Below are positions 50,939-59,240 of a stretch of 64,000 nt of DNA, piece after piece. Every line of letters starts with the position of its first letter. The first letter of the stretch is position 1. The stretch comes from Candidatus Flexifilum affinis (lineage in GTDB: Bacteria > Chloroflexota > Anaerolineae > Aggregatilineales > Phototrophicaceae), in the NCBI GenBank assembly GCA_016713325.1, contig JADJPJ010000089.1, positions 321,077 through 385,076 on the forward strand, written 5' to 3'. The position numbers and the translations under genes are program-made. The notes under the pieces were generated by a model, which saw only the letters and a program-made list of their open reading frames with translations, searched no databases and was not told the DNA's origin.

Positions 50939-53176
50939 ATGAATCGATCGCGGCGTTTTGCCATTCTGGCCGAGCGGAACATCAACAAAGAGACGTTTGT
51001 CGAGCCGTGGCCGGAAGCCGGCCTGATGGTCACCGACAGCCCTTACGATCCGGTCGCCAACCTGCGTCTGGAAGCCGGTCAGGTCGTGGAAATGGATGGA
51101 CGGGAGCGGTCCGAGTTTGACGCGCTTGACCTGTTCATCGCCACCTACGCCCTCAACCTGGAGGTTGCTGAAGAAGCGATGGCTACTCCGGCGCAACAGA
51201 TCGCCCGGATGCTGGCCGACATCAATGTGCCGCGTGAACAGGTGGCGAGGTTGGTCAGCGGCTGTACACCGGCCCGGCTCGTCGAGATCATCCGGCACAT
51301 GAACGTGCTGGAGATGATGATGGGCATGGCCAAGATGCGCGTCCGGCGCACGCCCGCCAATCAGGCGCACGTCACCAACTTCCGTGAGCATCCAGCCCTG
51401 CTGGCTGCGGAAGCAGCGGAAGCGGCATTGCGCGGCTTTGCCGAGATCGAGACGACGGTGCGCGTGGCGCGCTTTGCGCCGTTCAACGCGCTGGCTGTGC
51501 TCGTCGGTTCGCAGACTGGGCGGGGTGGGGTGCTGACGCAGTGCGCCGTAGAAGAGTCGCTCGGGCTGAAGCTGGCCATGAAGGGCCTGACGTCCTACGC
51601 GGAGACGCTTTCGGTCTATGGCACGGAGAGGACATTTGTCGATGGCGACGACACGCCCTGGTCGAAGGCCTTTCTTGCCTCGGCCTATGCCTCGCGCGGG
51701 GTGAAGATCCGCTTCACGTCGGGGACCGGTTCCGAGGCGCTGATGGGGCACGCCGAGCAGAAATCCATGCTCTACCTCGAAGCGCGCTGTCTGCTGGTGG
51801 TACGCGGGGCGGGCAGCCAGGGCGTGCAGAACGGCTCGATCTCGTGCATTGCGCTGCCGGAATCGCTGCCCGGAGGTGTGCGCGCGGTGCTGGCGGAAAA
51901 TCTGCTGGCGGCCATGCTCGGTCTGGAAGTCGCTTCCGGGAATGATGCACTGGCTTCGCATAGTGATATTCGCAAGACCGCCAAGCTGATGCTGCAATTC
52001 ATCCCCGGTACAGACTTCATCTTTTCCGGCTACAGCGCCATTCCCAAACGCGACAATCTGTTCGGCGGCGGCAATTTCGATGCCGAAGACTTCGATGACT
52101 ACAACGTGCTCCAGCGCGATATGCAGATCGACGGCGGACTGCGGCCGATTCGCGAAGAAGAGGCGCTGTCCATCCGGCGGCGGGCCGCGCTGGCAATCCA
52201 GTCGGTTTATCGCGAACTCGGTTTACCGCCGATCACCGATGAAGAGGTCGAGGCGGCGGCGATCGCCCACAGCAGCGATGACATGCCGGCGCGCGATATC
52301 GTTCCTGACCTGGCCGCGGCCGATGCCTTTCTGGCGGGGGATACCGACTTCCTGACCGTGGTCGCGGCGCTGCAGAAGAACGGCTTCGAGGACGTGGCTC
52401 GCAATATCCTCCAGATGGGGCGCGAGCGTCTGGCGGGAGACTATTTGCAGCCGGCGGCGATCTTCGATCGCGACTTCAAGGTGCAGAGCGCCATCAACGA
52501 TCGCAACGATTACGTTGGACCGGGCACCGGCTACCGTCCGGAAGGGGAGCGCTGGCAGGAGATGCAGGCACTGCCGCAGGTCAAAGCGCCCCAGGCCTTC
52601 ATCGACGACCACACCGGATCGCCGGTCACCCGCCTGCACGAACTGGCGCCGGCAGGCGTGGGCACAGGGCCGGAGGTGGTGGTCGCGGTTGGCCCGGCCT
52701 TTGGCACGGCACTGACGCAGACCATCAACGGGCTGTCGCACGAGGCGGTCCTGGAGGCTATTCTGACCGGAATTGCCGCTGAGGGCATGATTGCCCGCAT
52801 CATCAAGGTCTATCACACCTCCGACTGCGGGGCGATTGGCTATGTTGGCTCACGGCTGAGCGGGAGCGGCATCGCCATCGGCCTGCAGTCGCGCGGGACG
52901 ACCATCATCCACAAGCGGGGCCAGGCGCCGCTGCACAACCTGGAACTGTTTCCGCAGTCGCCCAGCCTGACGCTGGAAACCTTCGAGCAGATTGGCCGCA
53001 ACGCTGCCCGCTACGCTCAGGGCGTGGCGACCACGCCGGTCGCGGTCAAGATCGACAACGGCGCGCGGCTGCGGCTGATCGTCAAGACGACACTTCTGCA
53101 TCGCCGGGAAACTGACGAGGTGCGCGAGCATCAACTGCCGGTAGAACTGCGCTTTGACTGGGAGCCTAACCAATGA
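50939..53176 (+). CDS. B12-dependent diol/glycerol dehydratase, fused large and medium subunits
   Basis: A protein of 745 residues. Residues 1-550 match the large (alpha) subunit: MNRSRRFAILAERNINKETF, the YDPVANLRLEAG start, NVLEMMMGMAKMRVRRTP, FTSGTGSEALMGHAEQKSM, YLEARCLLVVRGAGSQG. Residues about 555-745 match the medium subunit (EVVVAVGPAFGTALTQTING, RIIKVYHTSDCGAIGYVG, LSGSGIAIGLQSRGTTIIH). In Klebsiella these are separate genes. The enzyme uses adenosylcobalamin radicals to convert glycerol or 1,2-diols to aldehydes. GGGGGAGACGAG precedes the ATG. The small subunit follows with an ATGA overlap. The usual reactivating factor genes (ddrAB/pduGH) and aldehyde-using genes are not adjacent. 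Confidence 0.92.
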   Translation: MNRSRRFAILAERNINKETFVEPWPEAGLMVTDSPYDPVANLRLEAGQVVEMDGRERSEFDALDLFIATYALNLEVAEEAMATPAQQIARMLADINVPREQVARLVSGCTPARLVEIIRHMNVLEMMMGMAKMRVRRTPANQAHVTNFREHPALLAAEAAEAALRGFAEIETTVRVARFAPFNALAVLVGSQTGRGGVLTQCAVEESLGLKLAMKGLTSYAETLSVYGTERTFVDGDDTPWSKAFLASAYASRGVKIRFTSGTGSEALMGHAEQKSMLYLEARCLLVVRGAGSQGVQNGSISCIALPESLPGGVRAVLAENLLAAMLGLEVASGNDALASHSDIRKTAKLMLQFIPGTDFIFSGYSAIPKRDNLFGGGNFDAEDFDDYNVLQRDMQIDGGLRPIREEEALSIRRRAALAIQSVYRELGLPPITDEEVEAAAIAHSSDDMPARDIVPDLAAADAFLAGDTDFLTVVAALQKNGFEDVARNILQMGRERLAGDYLQPAAIFDRDFKVQSAINDRNDYVGPGTGYRPEGERWQEMQALPQVKAPQAFIDDHTGSPVTRLHELAPAGVGTGPEVVVAVGPAFGTALTQTINGLSHEAVLEAILTGIAAEGMIARIIKVYHTSDCGAIGYVGSRLSGSGIAIGLQSRGTTIIHKRGQAPLHNLELFPQSPSLTLETFEQIGRNAARYAQGVATTPVAVKIDNGARLRLIVKTTLLHRRETDEVREHQLPVELRFDWEPNQ

Positions 53177-53577
53177 GCGACGCCCAATATCCGCTGATGC
53201 AGCACGCCGCGGACGAACTGAAAGCGCTGAGCGGCCGGCCGCTGTCGGAAATTACGCTTGATGCCGTTACAGAGGGCGGGCTGTCGCCGGAAGATTTCCG
53301 GATCCATGCCGATACCCTGCGAACCCAGGCGCAGGTCGCAGCCCAGGCGGGCTATGCGCAGCTTGCCGCCAATCTACGCCGCGCAGCAGAGCTCACCGCC
53401 GTGCCGAACGCCGAGGTCCTGCAAATTTACGACCTGCTTCGACCCGGCCGCGCATCACACGCCCAGTTGATCCAGCTTGCCGAGTATCTGGAAAAGACCT
53501 ATCAGGCTGCGGAAACGGGCCGGTTCGTGCGCGAAGCCGCGGAAGTCTACCAGCAGCGCGGGCTGCTGCGCCGCTGA
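53173..53577 (+). CDS. Diol/glycerol dehydratase small subunit
   Basis: A protein of 134 residues. The N-terminal tail leads into LSGRPLSEITLDAVTEGGLS, the hallmark of the gamma subunit, followed by helical segments (DTLRTQAQVAAQAGYAQLAA, LPRPGRASHAQLIQLAEYL-like) ending in QQRGLLRR. It completes the dehydratase holoenzyme with the fused alpha-beta protein. Its ATG overlaps the TGA of that gene (ATGA), so translation is coupled. The last ~40 residues hold the conserved RPGRASH segment that closes over the active site in the family. Confidence 0.9.
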   Translation: MSDAQYPLMQHAADELKALSGRPLSEITLDAVTEGGLSPEDFRIHADTLRTQAQVAAQAGYAQLAANLRRAAELTAVPNAEVLQIYDLLRPGRASHAQLIQLAEYLEKTYQAAETGRFVREAAEVYQQRGLLRR

Positions 53578-53613
53578 GTTCTCGGCCATTCTGCTAAAAC
53601 TTGGCGCGACCAC

Positions 53614-53646
53614 TTGACGTATTTGAACATAAGTTCTATTATGTTC
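53614..53646 (+). promoter_or_regulatory. Sigma-70-type promoter overlapping a dyad with a GAAC-N4-GTTC site
   Basis: TTGACG (53,614-53,619), a 17-bp spacer and TATTAT (53,637-53,642) form a good promoter for the BNR-repeat gene. The spacer contains GAACATAAGTTC, the GAAC-N4-GTTC form of Gram-positive LexA boxes. The larger dyad GAACATAA-GTTCTA-TTATGTTC covers the -10 box. Repression by LexA or a similar dimer is plausible. Confidence 0.55.
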
Positions 53647-53676
53647 GAATACACTCGGATCGCAAAGGAGAATAGT

Positions 53677-54791
53677 ATGGGTGACGTACGTGTTTTGGTC
53701 GGAACACGCAAGGGCGCTTTCATACTCAGTTCGGACGAACGGCGCAAGGATTGGAAGGTGGATGGTCCGCATTTCCCTGGTTGGGAGATCTACCACATCA
53801 CCGGCACGCCGACGGACCCTAACCGGCTCTACGTGTCACAGTCGACCGGGTGGCATGGACAGGTGATCCAGCGCTCCGACGATGCCGGCAAGACCTGGGA
53901 GACGGTAGGCAACGACTTCACGTACGAAGGCGACCCCGGTACACACCAGTGGTACGATAACTCACCGCACCCCTGGGAGTTCACGCGCGTCTGGCATCTT
54001 GAACCATCCCTGAACGATCCGGATTCAATTTACGCCGGCGTGGAAGACGCGGCCCTGTTCCACTCGAAGGACGGCGGCAAGACGTGGCAGGAGCTATCCG
54101 GGCTGCGCGATGTCAAAGGGCATCTGTGGGCACCCGGGGCAGGCGGTATGTGCCTACACACGATCGTGATCGACCCCGCCAACCCCGATCGCATATTTGT
54201 TGCCATCTCGGCGGCCGGCGCCTTCCGCACTGAGGATGGCGGCAAGACCTGGAGCCCGGTGAATCAGGGACTCAAGTCCGAATGGGAACTCCCGGATGCC
54301 GACGCAGATGTCGGCCACTGCGTCCACAGCATTGCCATGCATCCGTCGCGCCCGCAGACCCTGTTCATGCAGAAGCACTGGGATGTCATGCGCACGGACA
54401 ACGGCGGCAACTCCTGGTACGAAGTCAGCGGCAACCTGCCGACCGATTTTGGCTTCCCGATCGCCGTACACGCCCACGAGCCGGAGACCATCTACGTCGT
54501 CCCGATCACTAGCGACTCCCATCATTTTCCGCCTGACGGCAAGCTGCGCGTCTATCGCAGCCGGACCGGTGGCAATGACTGGGAGGCGCTGACGAACGGG
54601 CTGCCGCAGGAAAACTGCTACGTCAACATCCTGCGCAACGCCTTCGCCGTCGACACCCTGGAGTCGTGCGGTCTGTATGTGGGCACGACCGGGGGTCAGG
54701 TGTATGCGTCCGCCGATTCCGGCGATACGTGGACGCCGATAGTGCACGATCTTCCCCTGTTCTGTCCGTTGAGGTGCAGGTTCTGCCATGA
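53677..54791 (+). pseudogene. BNR/sialidase-like beta-propeller protein, frameshifted at its end
   Basis: About 370 residues. ATG 53,677 has AAAGGAG six bases upstream. The product is a repeat propeller: Asp-box motifs S/D-x-D-x-G-x-T-W recur ([45 protein letters not shown]). No signal peptide is seen, so it is cytosolic. The C-run at 54,754-54,757 reads CCCC. With one more C the frame would run [14 protein letters not shown] and stop at 54,789-54,791, overlapping the ATG of the MoaD-like gene (ATGA). As given, the frame reads on through unrelated sequence to 55,314. Error in sequencing or a recent lesion cannot be separated. Related genes often pair with a MoaD-like partner; function unknown. 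Confidence 0.8.
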
Positions 54792-55084
54792 TCCGGGTTG
54801 TGCTTCCCCTTCACCTGCGCACGCTGGCGCAGGTGACCGGCCCAGTCGAGCTGGAGGTGCCGGAACCAATCACGCAGCGGTCGGTCCTCGATGCGCTGGA
54901 GTCGGCTTATCCGATGCTGCGCGGCACGATCCGCGATGCGTCCACCAAGAAACGGCGGGCCTTCATCCGGTTCTACGCCATTGGCGAGGATTTGTCCGAC
55001 GAGGCGCTGGACGCCCCGCTTCCGGAGGCGATCACATCCGGCGCGCAGCCGTACCGGATCGTGGGGGCGATGGCGGGCGGTTAG
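54788..55084 (+). CDS. MoaD/ThiS-like ubiquitin-fold small protein
   Basis: A protein of 98 residues with the beta-grasp pattern ([44 protein letters not shown]) ending in the Gly-Gly typical of sulfur-carrier and small-modifier proteins. The C-terminal GG would be adenylated by an E1-like enzyme and used for sulfur transfer or conjugation. No MoeB/ThiF-type gene or molybdopterin/thiamine genes are adjacent. It is coupled to the propeller gene through the ATGA overlap. A perfect 24-bp palindrome after the gene is likely its terminator. Function with the propeller is unknown. Confidence 0.8.
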   Translation: MIRVVLPLHLRTLAQVTGPVELEVPEPITQRSVLDALESAYPMLRGTIRDASTKKRRAFIRFYAIGEDLSDEALDAPLPEAITSGAQPYRIVGAMAGG

Positions 55085-55112
55085 GCCGGGACATCAGAGG
55101 ATTACGACAATC

Positions 55113-55136
55113 GGGCGGCCCATCGATGGGCCGCCC
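55113..55136. terminator. 24-bp perfect palindrome between convergent genes
   Basis: A perfect palindrome (GGGCGGCCCATC followed by its complement) lies between the stops at 55,084 and 55,144. It is a likely bidirectional transcription barrier, without a T-tract. Confidence 0.5.
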
Positions 55137-55143
55137 AGTGGCG

Positions 55144-55693
55144 TTATTTGCGCAGCTGGTACGTCGTGATCACAGTACCCGTTCGGGTACTGATGTTTCG
55201 CTTCAGGTCCATGCGCTTCAGCGGTCCATCGGCGGCAAACAGGCGCCTGCCCTTGCCGGCGACAACCGGATGAATCAGCAGGGTGAGTTCATCCAGTACA
55301 TCGTGGTCGAGTAGAAACCGGACGAGGCTGGGGCTGCCTTCGACGGCAATCGCTTTACCTGGCTGTTGCTTCAGCTCGTTGATGGCCTTGACAATATCCC
55401 CCTGAAGCAGCGCGATGTTTGACCGGTCGCCCCAGGCAACCTGATTGAGGGAACGAGACGCGACGTACTTCTGCGACTCGTTGATGTGGGACGCAAACGG
55501 CTCAAATGTCGCTGTTGGCCAGTAGGGCGCCCAGTAGTCGTAGGTCACACGCCCCAGGATGATGGTATCCGTCCGCGCGATGTGAGCCTGCAATTCCTCC
55601 ATCATGTCGTCGTCGAAATGCTCCTGCCAGTCACTCCGGCTCTTCCGTCACCCCGTCGAGTGTGATGAACAATCCTGCTGTCACCGGCCTCAT
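55144..55693 (-). pseudogene. Dihydrofolate-reductase-like (RibD C-terminal) protein with N-terminal frameshift
   Basis: The intact frame (to 55,605, 153 residues) has the core of the RibD-C/DHFR-like family: [58 protein letters not shown], ending VITTYQLRK. The N-terminal strand lies in another frame: ATG 55,693 with AGGAG upstream gives RPVTAGLFITLDGVTEEP, then a stop. Dropping one base near 55,634-55,639 joins it as EEPSDWQEHFDDDMMEEL. The family reduces small substrates with NADPH. It follows the AraC gene by 20 bases, a very common pair, so the two form an operon. The indel may be sequencing error. Confidence 0.75.
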
Positions 55694-55713
55694 GGCTTTC
55701 TCCTGTCCACAGT

Positions 55714-56451
55714 TCAAGTCGTCATAACCATTGTAGGGTCGGCAATGCAGTCCGTCTTGTAAAGTAACGACAGTTGCTCGCGGCGACGCACATCGGTCAA
55801 CTGCGTCGGCGTCTGCCCGATGAAGGTATGCAGAGATTTGGTGAGGTGCGCCTGATCGGTGTAGCCCAGGTCAAAAACTGTATCGAGGATCGAGACCCCA
55901 TCTCGCAAGAGGAGAGCAGCGCGGCGCGCGCGTTCGATCTGCCGGATCGTCCTGTGGCTCTGGCCCGTGATATATAGAAAGCGTCGCTGCACCGAGCGCA
56001 GGGAAATTTCCGGGACATGGCCCCCGAGTGCCGATGCGACGATCGGATCGCGGTCGATGATGCCATTCTGTGCCAGTCGCTTGACAAACCATTCCGCATT
56101 GTCGAAGGTCGGAAGCTGCCAGGAATGACCCTGAAACCCGAATGATTGATTTGCTGCGCTGGGGAGTTCTACGCTGCGGTTGACCAATCTGTGGCCGGGT
56201 AGATGAGGCATGAAGACCTCGGGACGGAAGACGACGCCCAGGAACTCGGAATGTTGGGGGACGGGGGCGCGTGACGCATGCGCGGCCGGACCCTGAATCG
56301 CAGCGCGAGTCTGTCCGTCGTGGGTCCACACCACCAACTCCCACTGAACCACGGCGGCAGACACAAACGTGCTGATGTCGTCACTGCGCGAGCGCCAGAT
56401 GCGTTCGACATACGGCGACTCCGACAGTCGCTGCTCCATGACAATCTGCAT
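55714..56451 (-). CDS. AraC family transcriptional regulator
   Basis: A protein of 245 residues. The N-terminal sensor part is a small cupin-like beta domain (ISTFVSAAVVQWELVVWTHD). The C-terminal double helix-turn-helix reads ISLRSVQRRFLYITGQSHRT and ARRAALLLRDGVSILDTVF, then DLGYTDQAHLTKSLHTFIGQ and TPTQL. AraC proteins of this sub-type are commonly encoded directly upstream of a dihydrofolate-reductase-like gene, as here, probably controlling it. AAGGAA lies upstream of the ATG. It is divergent from the MerR-type gene at 56,584 with a 130-base shared promoter region. Confidence 0.9.
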   Translation of the reverse strand: MQIVMEQRLSESPYVERIWRSRSDDISTFVSAAVVQWELVVWTHDGQTRAAIQGPAAHASRAPVPQHSEFLGVVFRPEVFMPHLPGHRLVNRSVELPSAANQSFGFQGHSWQLPTFDNAEWFVKRLAQNGIIDRDPIVASALGGHVPEISLRSVQRRFLYITGQSHRTIRQIERARRAALLLRDGVSILDTVFDLGYTDQAHLTKSLHTFIGQTPTQLTDVRRREQLSLLYKTDCIADPTMVMTT

Positions 56452-56526
56452 GTTGCTGTTCCTTCAGAACGGATGTGCCAATTCTAGCAGATTGTCGTGA
56501 AAAAAGCGGGTGGTGAAACCTCTCAT

Positions 56527-56556
56527 TTGACTCTCCCCCAGGGCAGAGTTGATAAT
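56527..56556 (+). promoter_or_regulatory. MerR-type promoter with central dyad
   Basis: TTGACT (56,527-56,532) and GATAAT (56,551-56,556) are separated by 18 bp. The dyad ACTCT ... AGAGT (56,530-56,549) is centred in the spacer. Long spacers with a central dyad are the mark of MerR-family activation; the sequence resembles BmrR-type promoters (from memory). The adjoining MerR gene is likely autoregulated. Confidence 0.5.
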
Positions 56557-56583
56557 GCCTGCAGACCAAGGGAAGCAAGTCTC

Positions 56584-57408
56584 ATGCTCAAAATCGGTGA
56601 CTTCTCCAAAATCTGTCAGACGTCGATCAAAGCGCTCAGGCATTGGGATGCCATTGGACTGCTCAAGCCAGCCCTGACCGACCCGGAGACGAACTACCGC
56701 TACTACAGCGTCGATCAGATTGACGCGGTAAACCGGATTCTTGCCTTTCGCGCGCTCGGCCTATCCCTCACGGAGACGGCGCATCTGCTGCAAGACCGGC
56801 TCTCGCCGGACGAACTCCGCGCGATGCTGATGACCAAGCGCGATGAGCTCGCCGCACAGATCCAGCAGGCGGAGGCGACGCTGAAGGTCATCGAAAGTCG
56901 CCTGCGCGTGATCGAGGGCAGGACCCACCGTTCACCTTATGAAGTCGCGTTGAAGTCGGTCGGCGCTCTCAACACGGTGGCCGTTCGCACGGTTGTACCC
57001 GATATGCAGGCGCTCGTGGAACTTCTGGAGGCGACGCATCCGTACGCGCTGGCGAAGGACAACACCAATCTCCTGGCAATCTTCCACGATGAGGGCTATG
57101 ACGTGGAATCAGTTGACGTGGAGATCGGCTTTCCAGTCGACGGAGCTCCTCCCAAGCCGATTGCGCTGAAGCAGGGGCTGCACATGGTGCCGACGGTATT
57201 GCCCGCGGTTCCGCTGCTGGCCAGCACTGTGCACTGCGGTGAATGGCTGACGCTGCCAGAAGCCTACTTCCATCTGGGTCGATGGATTGACCACAACGGC
57301 TACACCATCGTGGGTGCAGGGCGCGAGATATTCCACTACATCGACTGGGAAGATAACCAGCGCACGACGGTCACGGAACTTCAGTTTCCCATCTCCAGAC
57401 CCGCGTGA
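56584..57408 (+). CDS. MerR family regulator with GyrI-like effector domain
   Basis: A protein of 274 residues. The winged helix (MLKIGDFSKICQTSIKALRH, then WDAIGLLKPALTDPETNYRY) is followed by a long dimerisation helix (DELAAQIQQAEATLKVIESR) and a C-terminal GyrI/effector-binding domain about 125-270 (ALNTVAVRTVVP, VEIGFPVDG, YFHLGRWIDHNGYTIVGAGR). This is the BmrR/TipA-like layout, which binds aromatic or cationic drugs and activates by DNA untwisting. ATG 56,584 is the family start; the longer frame from 56,497 is not. It ends at a rho-independent terminator. Confidence 0.92.
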   Translation: MLKIGDFSKICQTSIKALRHWDAIGLLKPALTDPETNYRYYSVDQIDAVNRILAFRALGLSLTETAHLLQDRLSPDELRAMLMTKRDELAAQIQQAEATLKVIESRLRVIEGRTHRSPYEVALKSVGALNTVAVRTVVPDMQALVELLEATHPYALAKDNTNLLAIFHDEGYDVESVDVEIGFPVDGAPPKPIALKQGLHMVPTVLPAVPLLASTVHCGEWLTLPEAYFHLGRWIDHNGYTIVGAGREIFHYIDWEDNQRTTVTELQFPISRPA

Positions 57409-57425
57409 GGCGCGCTCTGACTTCG

Positions 57426-57454
57426 GAACCGTAGGGACGGTTCGTTCCCTTTTT
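57426..57454 (+). terminator. Rho-independent terminator
   Basis: A 7-bp perfect stem GAACCGT / ACGGTTC with an AGGG loop, followed by GTTCCC and TTTTT at 57,450-57,454. It ends the MerR gene 18 bases after its stop. Confidence 0.65.
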
Positions 57455-57471
57455 GCATAGGAGACAATTGA

Positions 57472-58071
57472 ATGAAGACCTTGTATCGCTTCGGGGCGAT
57501 GCTGATCATCGCGCTCGTATTCGCGGCTGCATCCGTATCGGCACAGGATGACTCGGACTTCGCAGGCGGCGATCTCCCTGAACCTGACCCGCACATGCAG
57601 GACCTTTCCTGGTTCATCGGCGAATGGGATGTGCATTCGCGTATGCTGATGAACGCGGATACGGGGGAATGGCTCGAAGAGGATCTTCGCACCGAGCACA
57701 CCCATGAACTGGGCGGCAATCTGATCTTCGAACACTTCGGCGGGCCGCTCGGCGGCGAGCCGTTCGAGGCGTGGAGCCTGCGCAAGTACAACGTCAACAG
57801 CGGCAACTGGGAGCAGCGCTGGGTCGATGTTGCGCCGGGCGGCTTCGCCAACTGGCTCGGACGCTGGGACATGGAAACAAGCACGTTCACGGGTTATGCC
57901 ATGCGCTTCATCGACACTGATTTCAACCTGACCGGGCAGGATGGGGCGCGCGAAGTCTTTGACAACATTACCGAGGAAGGGTTCGACTGGCGCTACGAGC
58001 AGACGAGCGACGGCGGCCAGACCTGGAATGTGACCTGGACACTGGAGTACCGGCGCGCTCAGGGCGAGTAG
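57472..58071 (+). CDS. Secreted lipocalin-like (DUF1579-type) protein
   Basis: A protein of 199 residues with a Sec signal peptide (YRFGAMLIIALVFAAASVSA, cleavage after VSA or VSAQ). The mature protein has LSWFIGEWDVHSRMLM and a run of beta strands with tryptophans (WEQRWVDVAPGGFANWLGRW), ending in GGQTWNVTWTLEYRRA. The F-I-G-x-W start and barrel-like strand pattern fit DUF1579-type proteins, which resemble lipocalins. The ligand is not known. GGAGACAATTGA precedes the ATG. It is monocistronic, between two rho-independent terminators. Confidence 0.75.
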   Translation: MKTLYRFGAMLIIALVFAAASVSAQDDSDFAGGDLPEPDPHMQDLSWFIGEWDVHSRMLMNADTGEWLEEDLRTEHTHELGGNLIFEHFGGPLGGEPFEAWSLRKYNVNSGNWEQRWVDVAPGGFANWLGRWDMETSTFTGYAMRFIDTDFNLTGQDGAREVFDNITEEGFDWRYEQTSDGGQTWNVTWTLEYRRAQGE

Positions 58072-58098
58072 AACCGCTGCTCCGAGACTTTTCGAGAG

Positions 58099-58132
58099 GC
58101 CGCTGGGATTTCCAGCGGCTTGCTTTGTTTTT
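58099..58132 (+). terminator. Rho-independent terminator
   Basis: An 8-bp perfect stem GCCGCTGG / CCAGCGGC with a short loop, followed by a T-rich tail (TTGCTTTGTTTTT). It lies 27 bases after the DUF1579-like gene. Confidence 0.7.
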
Positions 58133-58239
58133 GGTATCTCCTCCGCATCTTGCTTCTTCACGATGAAGGCGACGTACCGGTCCGCATCAGGGTGTAGAAT
58201 CAGGAGCACACGATTCCGTTCAAAAGCCCAGGGTTGACG

Positions 58240-59179
58240 ATGCCAGAGCAACTCATTCAAGAGGCCAGACAGGCGGCTCTCTCAGTCCTCCTTCACAACG
58301 CCCGTGGCGACTTTGCGTCGCTTCCTCGTGTTGCCGGATGGGGGTACCCGAACCCTACACCCGCGACCTGATGATCGCCAGCGTGGGAATGCTCATCACG
58401 CGAAATGACGAAATGATGGCTTCCATGCGGCGTGTTCTCGAAGCGCTGGCGGTGAACCAGTCTCCTCTCGGCCTGATTCCAGGGTTGGCGCACGATCCCA
58501 ATGATCGAGGTTCCAGTGATACCACGCCGCTTTTCCTGATCGGTCTGGCGTTGTACCGCGAGGTGACAGGGGAGGGGGATTTTCTTTCAAACGCCGCGGC
58601 AAAAGCCCTGACCTGGATGCAGTATCAGAGCCCTGACAACAGCGGTCTCGTGGCCCAGCAGCCGACGAGCGACTGGCGCGATGAACAATGGGTCCTGGGC
58701 TTCGGGCTGTTCGTCAACACGCTGGTGTACATGGCTTTGAGGCTGTGGGGGAGGGACGGCGACGCTGCGGTTGTGAACTGGCGATCAGCCTGCCGCCGGT
58801 TCTGATTCCTTACATTCAGCCGGGCGACAGTGATTGGCTCCCACGCTATGAGCGCTTCAACCTGCCGGGTGAATATCATAATGGTGGGCTATGGCCGTTC
58901 TGCATCGGGTTCTACATCGCGGCGCTGGTGGCGGCCGGGCGACGCGAACTGGCCAGAGAAAAGCTTGATCTCCTGACCGAATTGGTCCGGCCCGCGCGCA
59001 CAGCCGAGGTCACTTTCGGCTTTAACGAGTGGTTGCGAGCGCAGGACGGCATCCCGCGCGGCGAGGATTGGCAGACCTGGTCGGCGTCCATGTATCTGTA
59101 TGCGGCTGCGGCCGTCGAGGAAAACCGGACTCCGTTTTTTGATCGGATACGCGGCTGGAAGAGTCACGAGAGCTCATGA
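58240..59179 (+). pseudogene. Degraded (alpha/alpha)6-barrel glycosidase-like gene (GH100/amyloglucosidase-like)
   Basis: Three segments of one gene lie in different frames. From ATG 58,240 the frame reads ARQAALSVLLHNARGDFASL and VAGWGYP, then breaks near 58,348 (one base missing). The next frame continues PYTRDLMIASVGMLI, SDTTPLFLIGLALYREVTG, TSDWRDEQWVLGFGLFVNTL and ends after LRLWGR. A third frame resumes SLPPVLIPYIQPGDSDWLPR, EYHNGGLWPFCIGFYIAALV, FGFNEWLRAQDG, DWQTWSASMYLYAAA. From memory of the family, some 70-85 central residues are missing at the second break. It would have been a carbohydrate-active enzyme; it should now be non-functional. Confidence 0.75.
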
Positions 59180-59240
59180 AGTACGGGCCGTGCCTGGGCG
59201 AACGGGTCGGGTCGAACGTTGCGTCGCCGACACTATCGAC

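Noticed and set aside
53614..55314. A continuous 566-residue frame over the propeller gene and beyond
   Set aside because: Its start is the TTG of the promoter -35 box. The last ~180 residues are out-of-frame translation of the MoaD-like gene and of the opposite strand of the reductase gene. It is explained by the frameshift at 54,754-54,757.
57431..57443. Third copy of the dispersed repeat (GTAGGGACGG)
   Set aside because: Only about ten bases match; the sequence is fully explained by the terminator stem and loop of the MerR gene.
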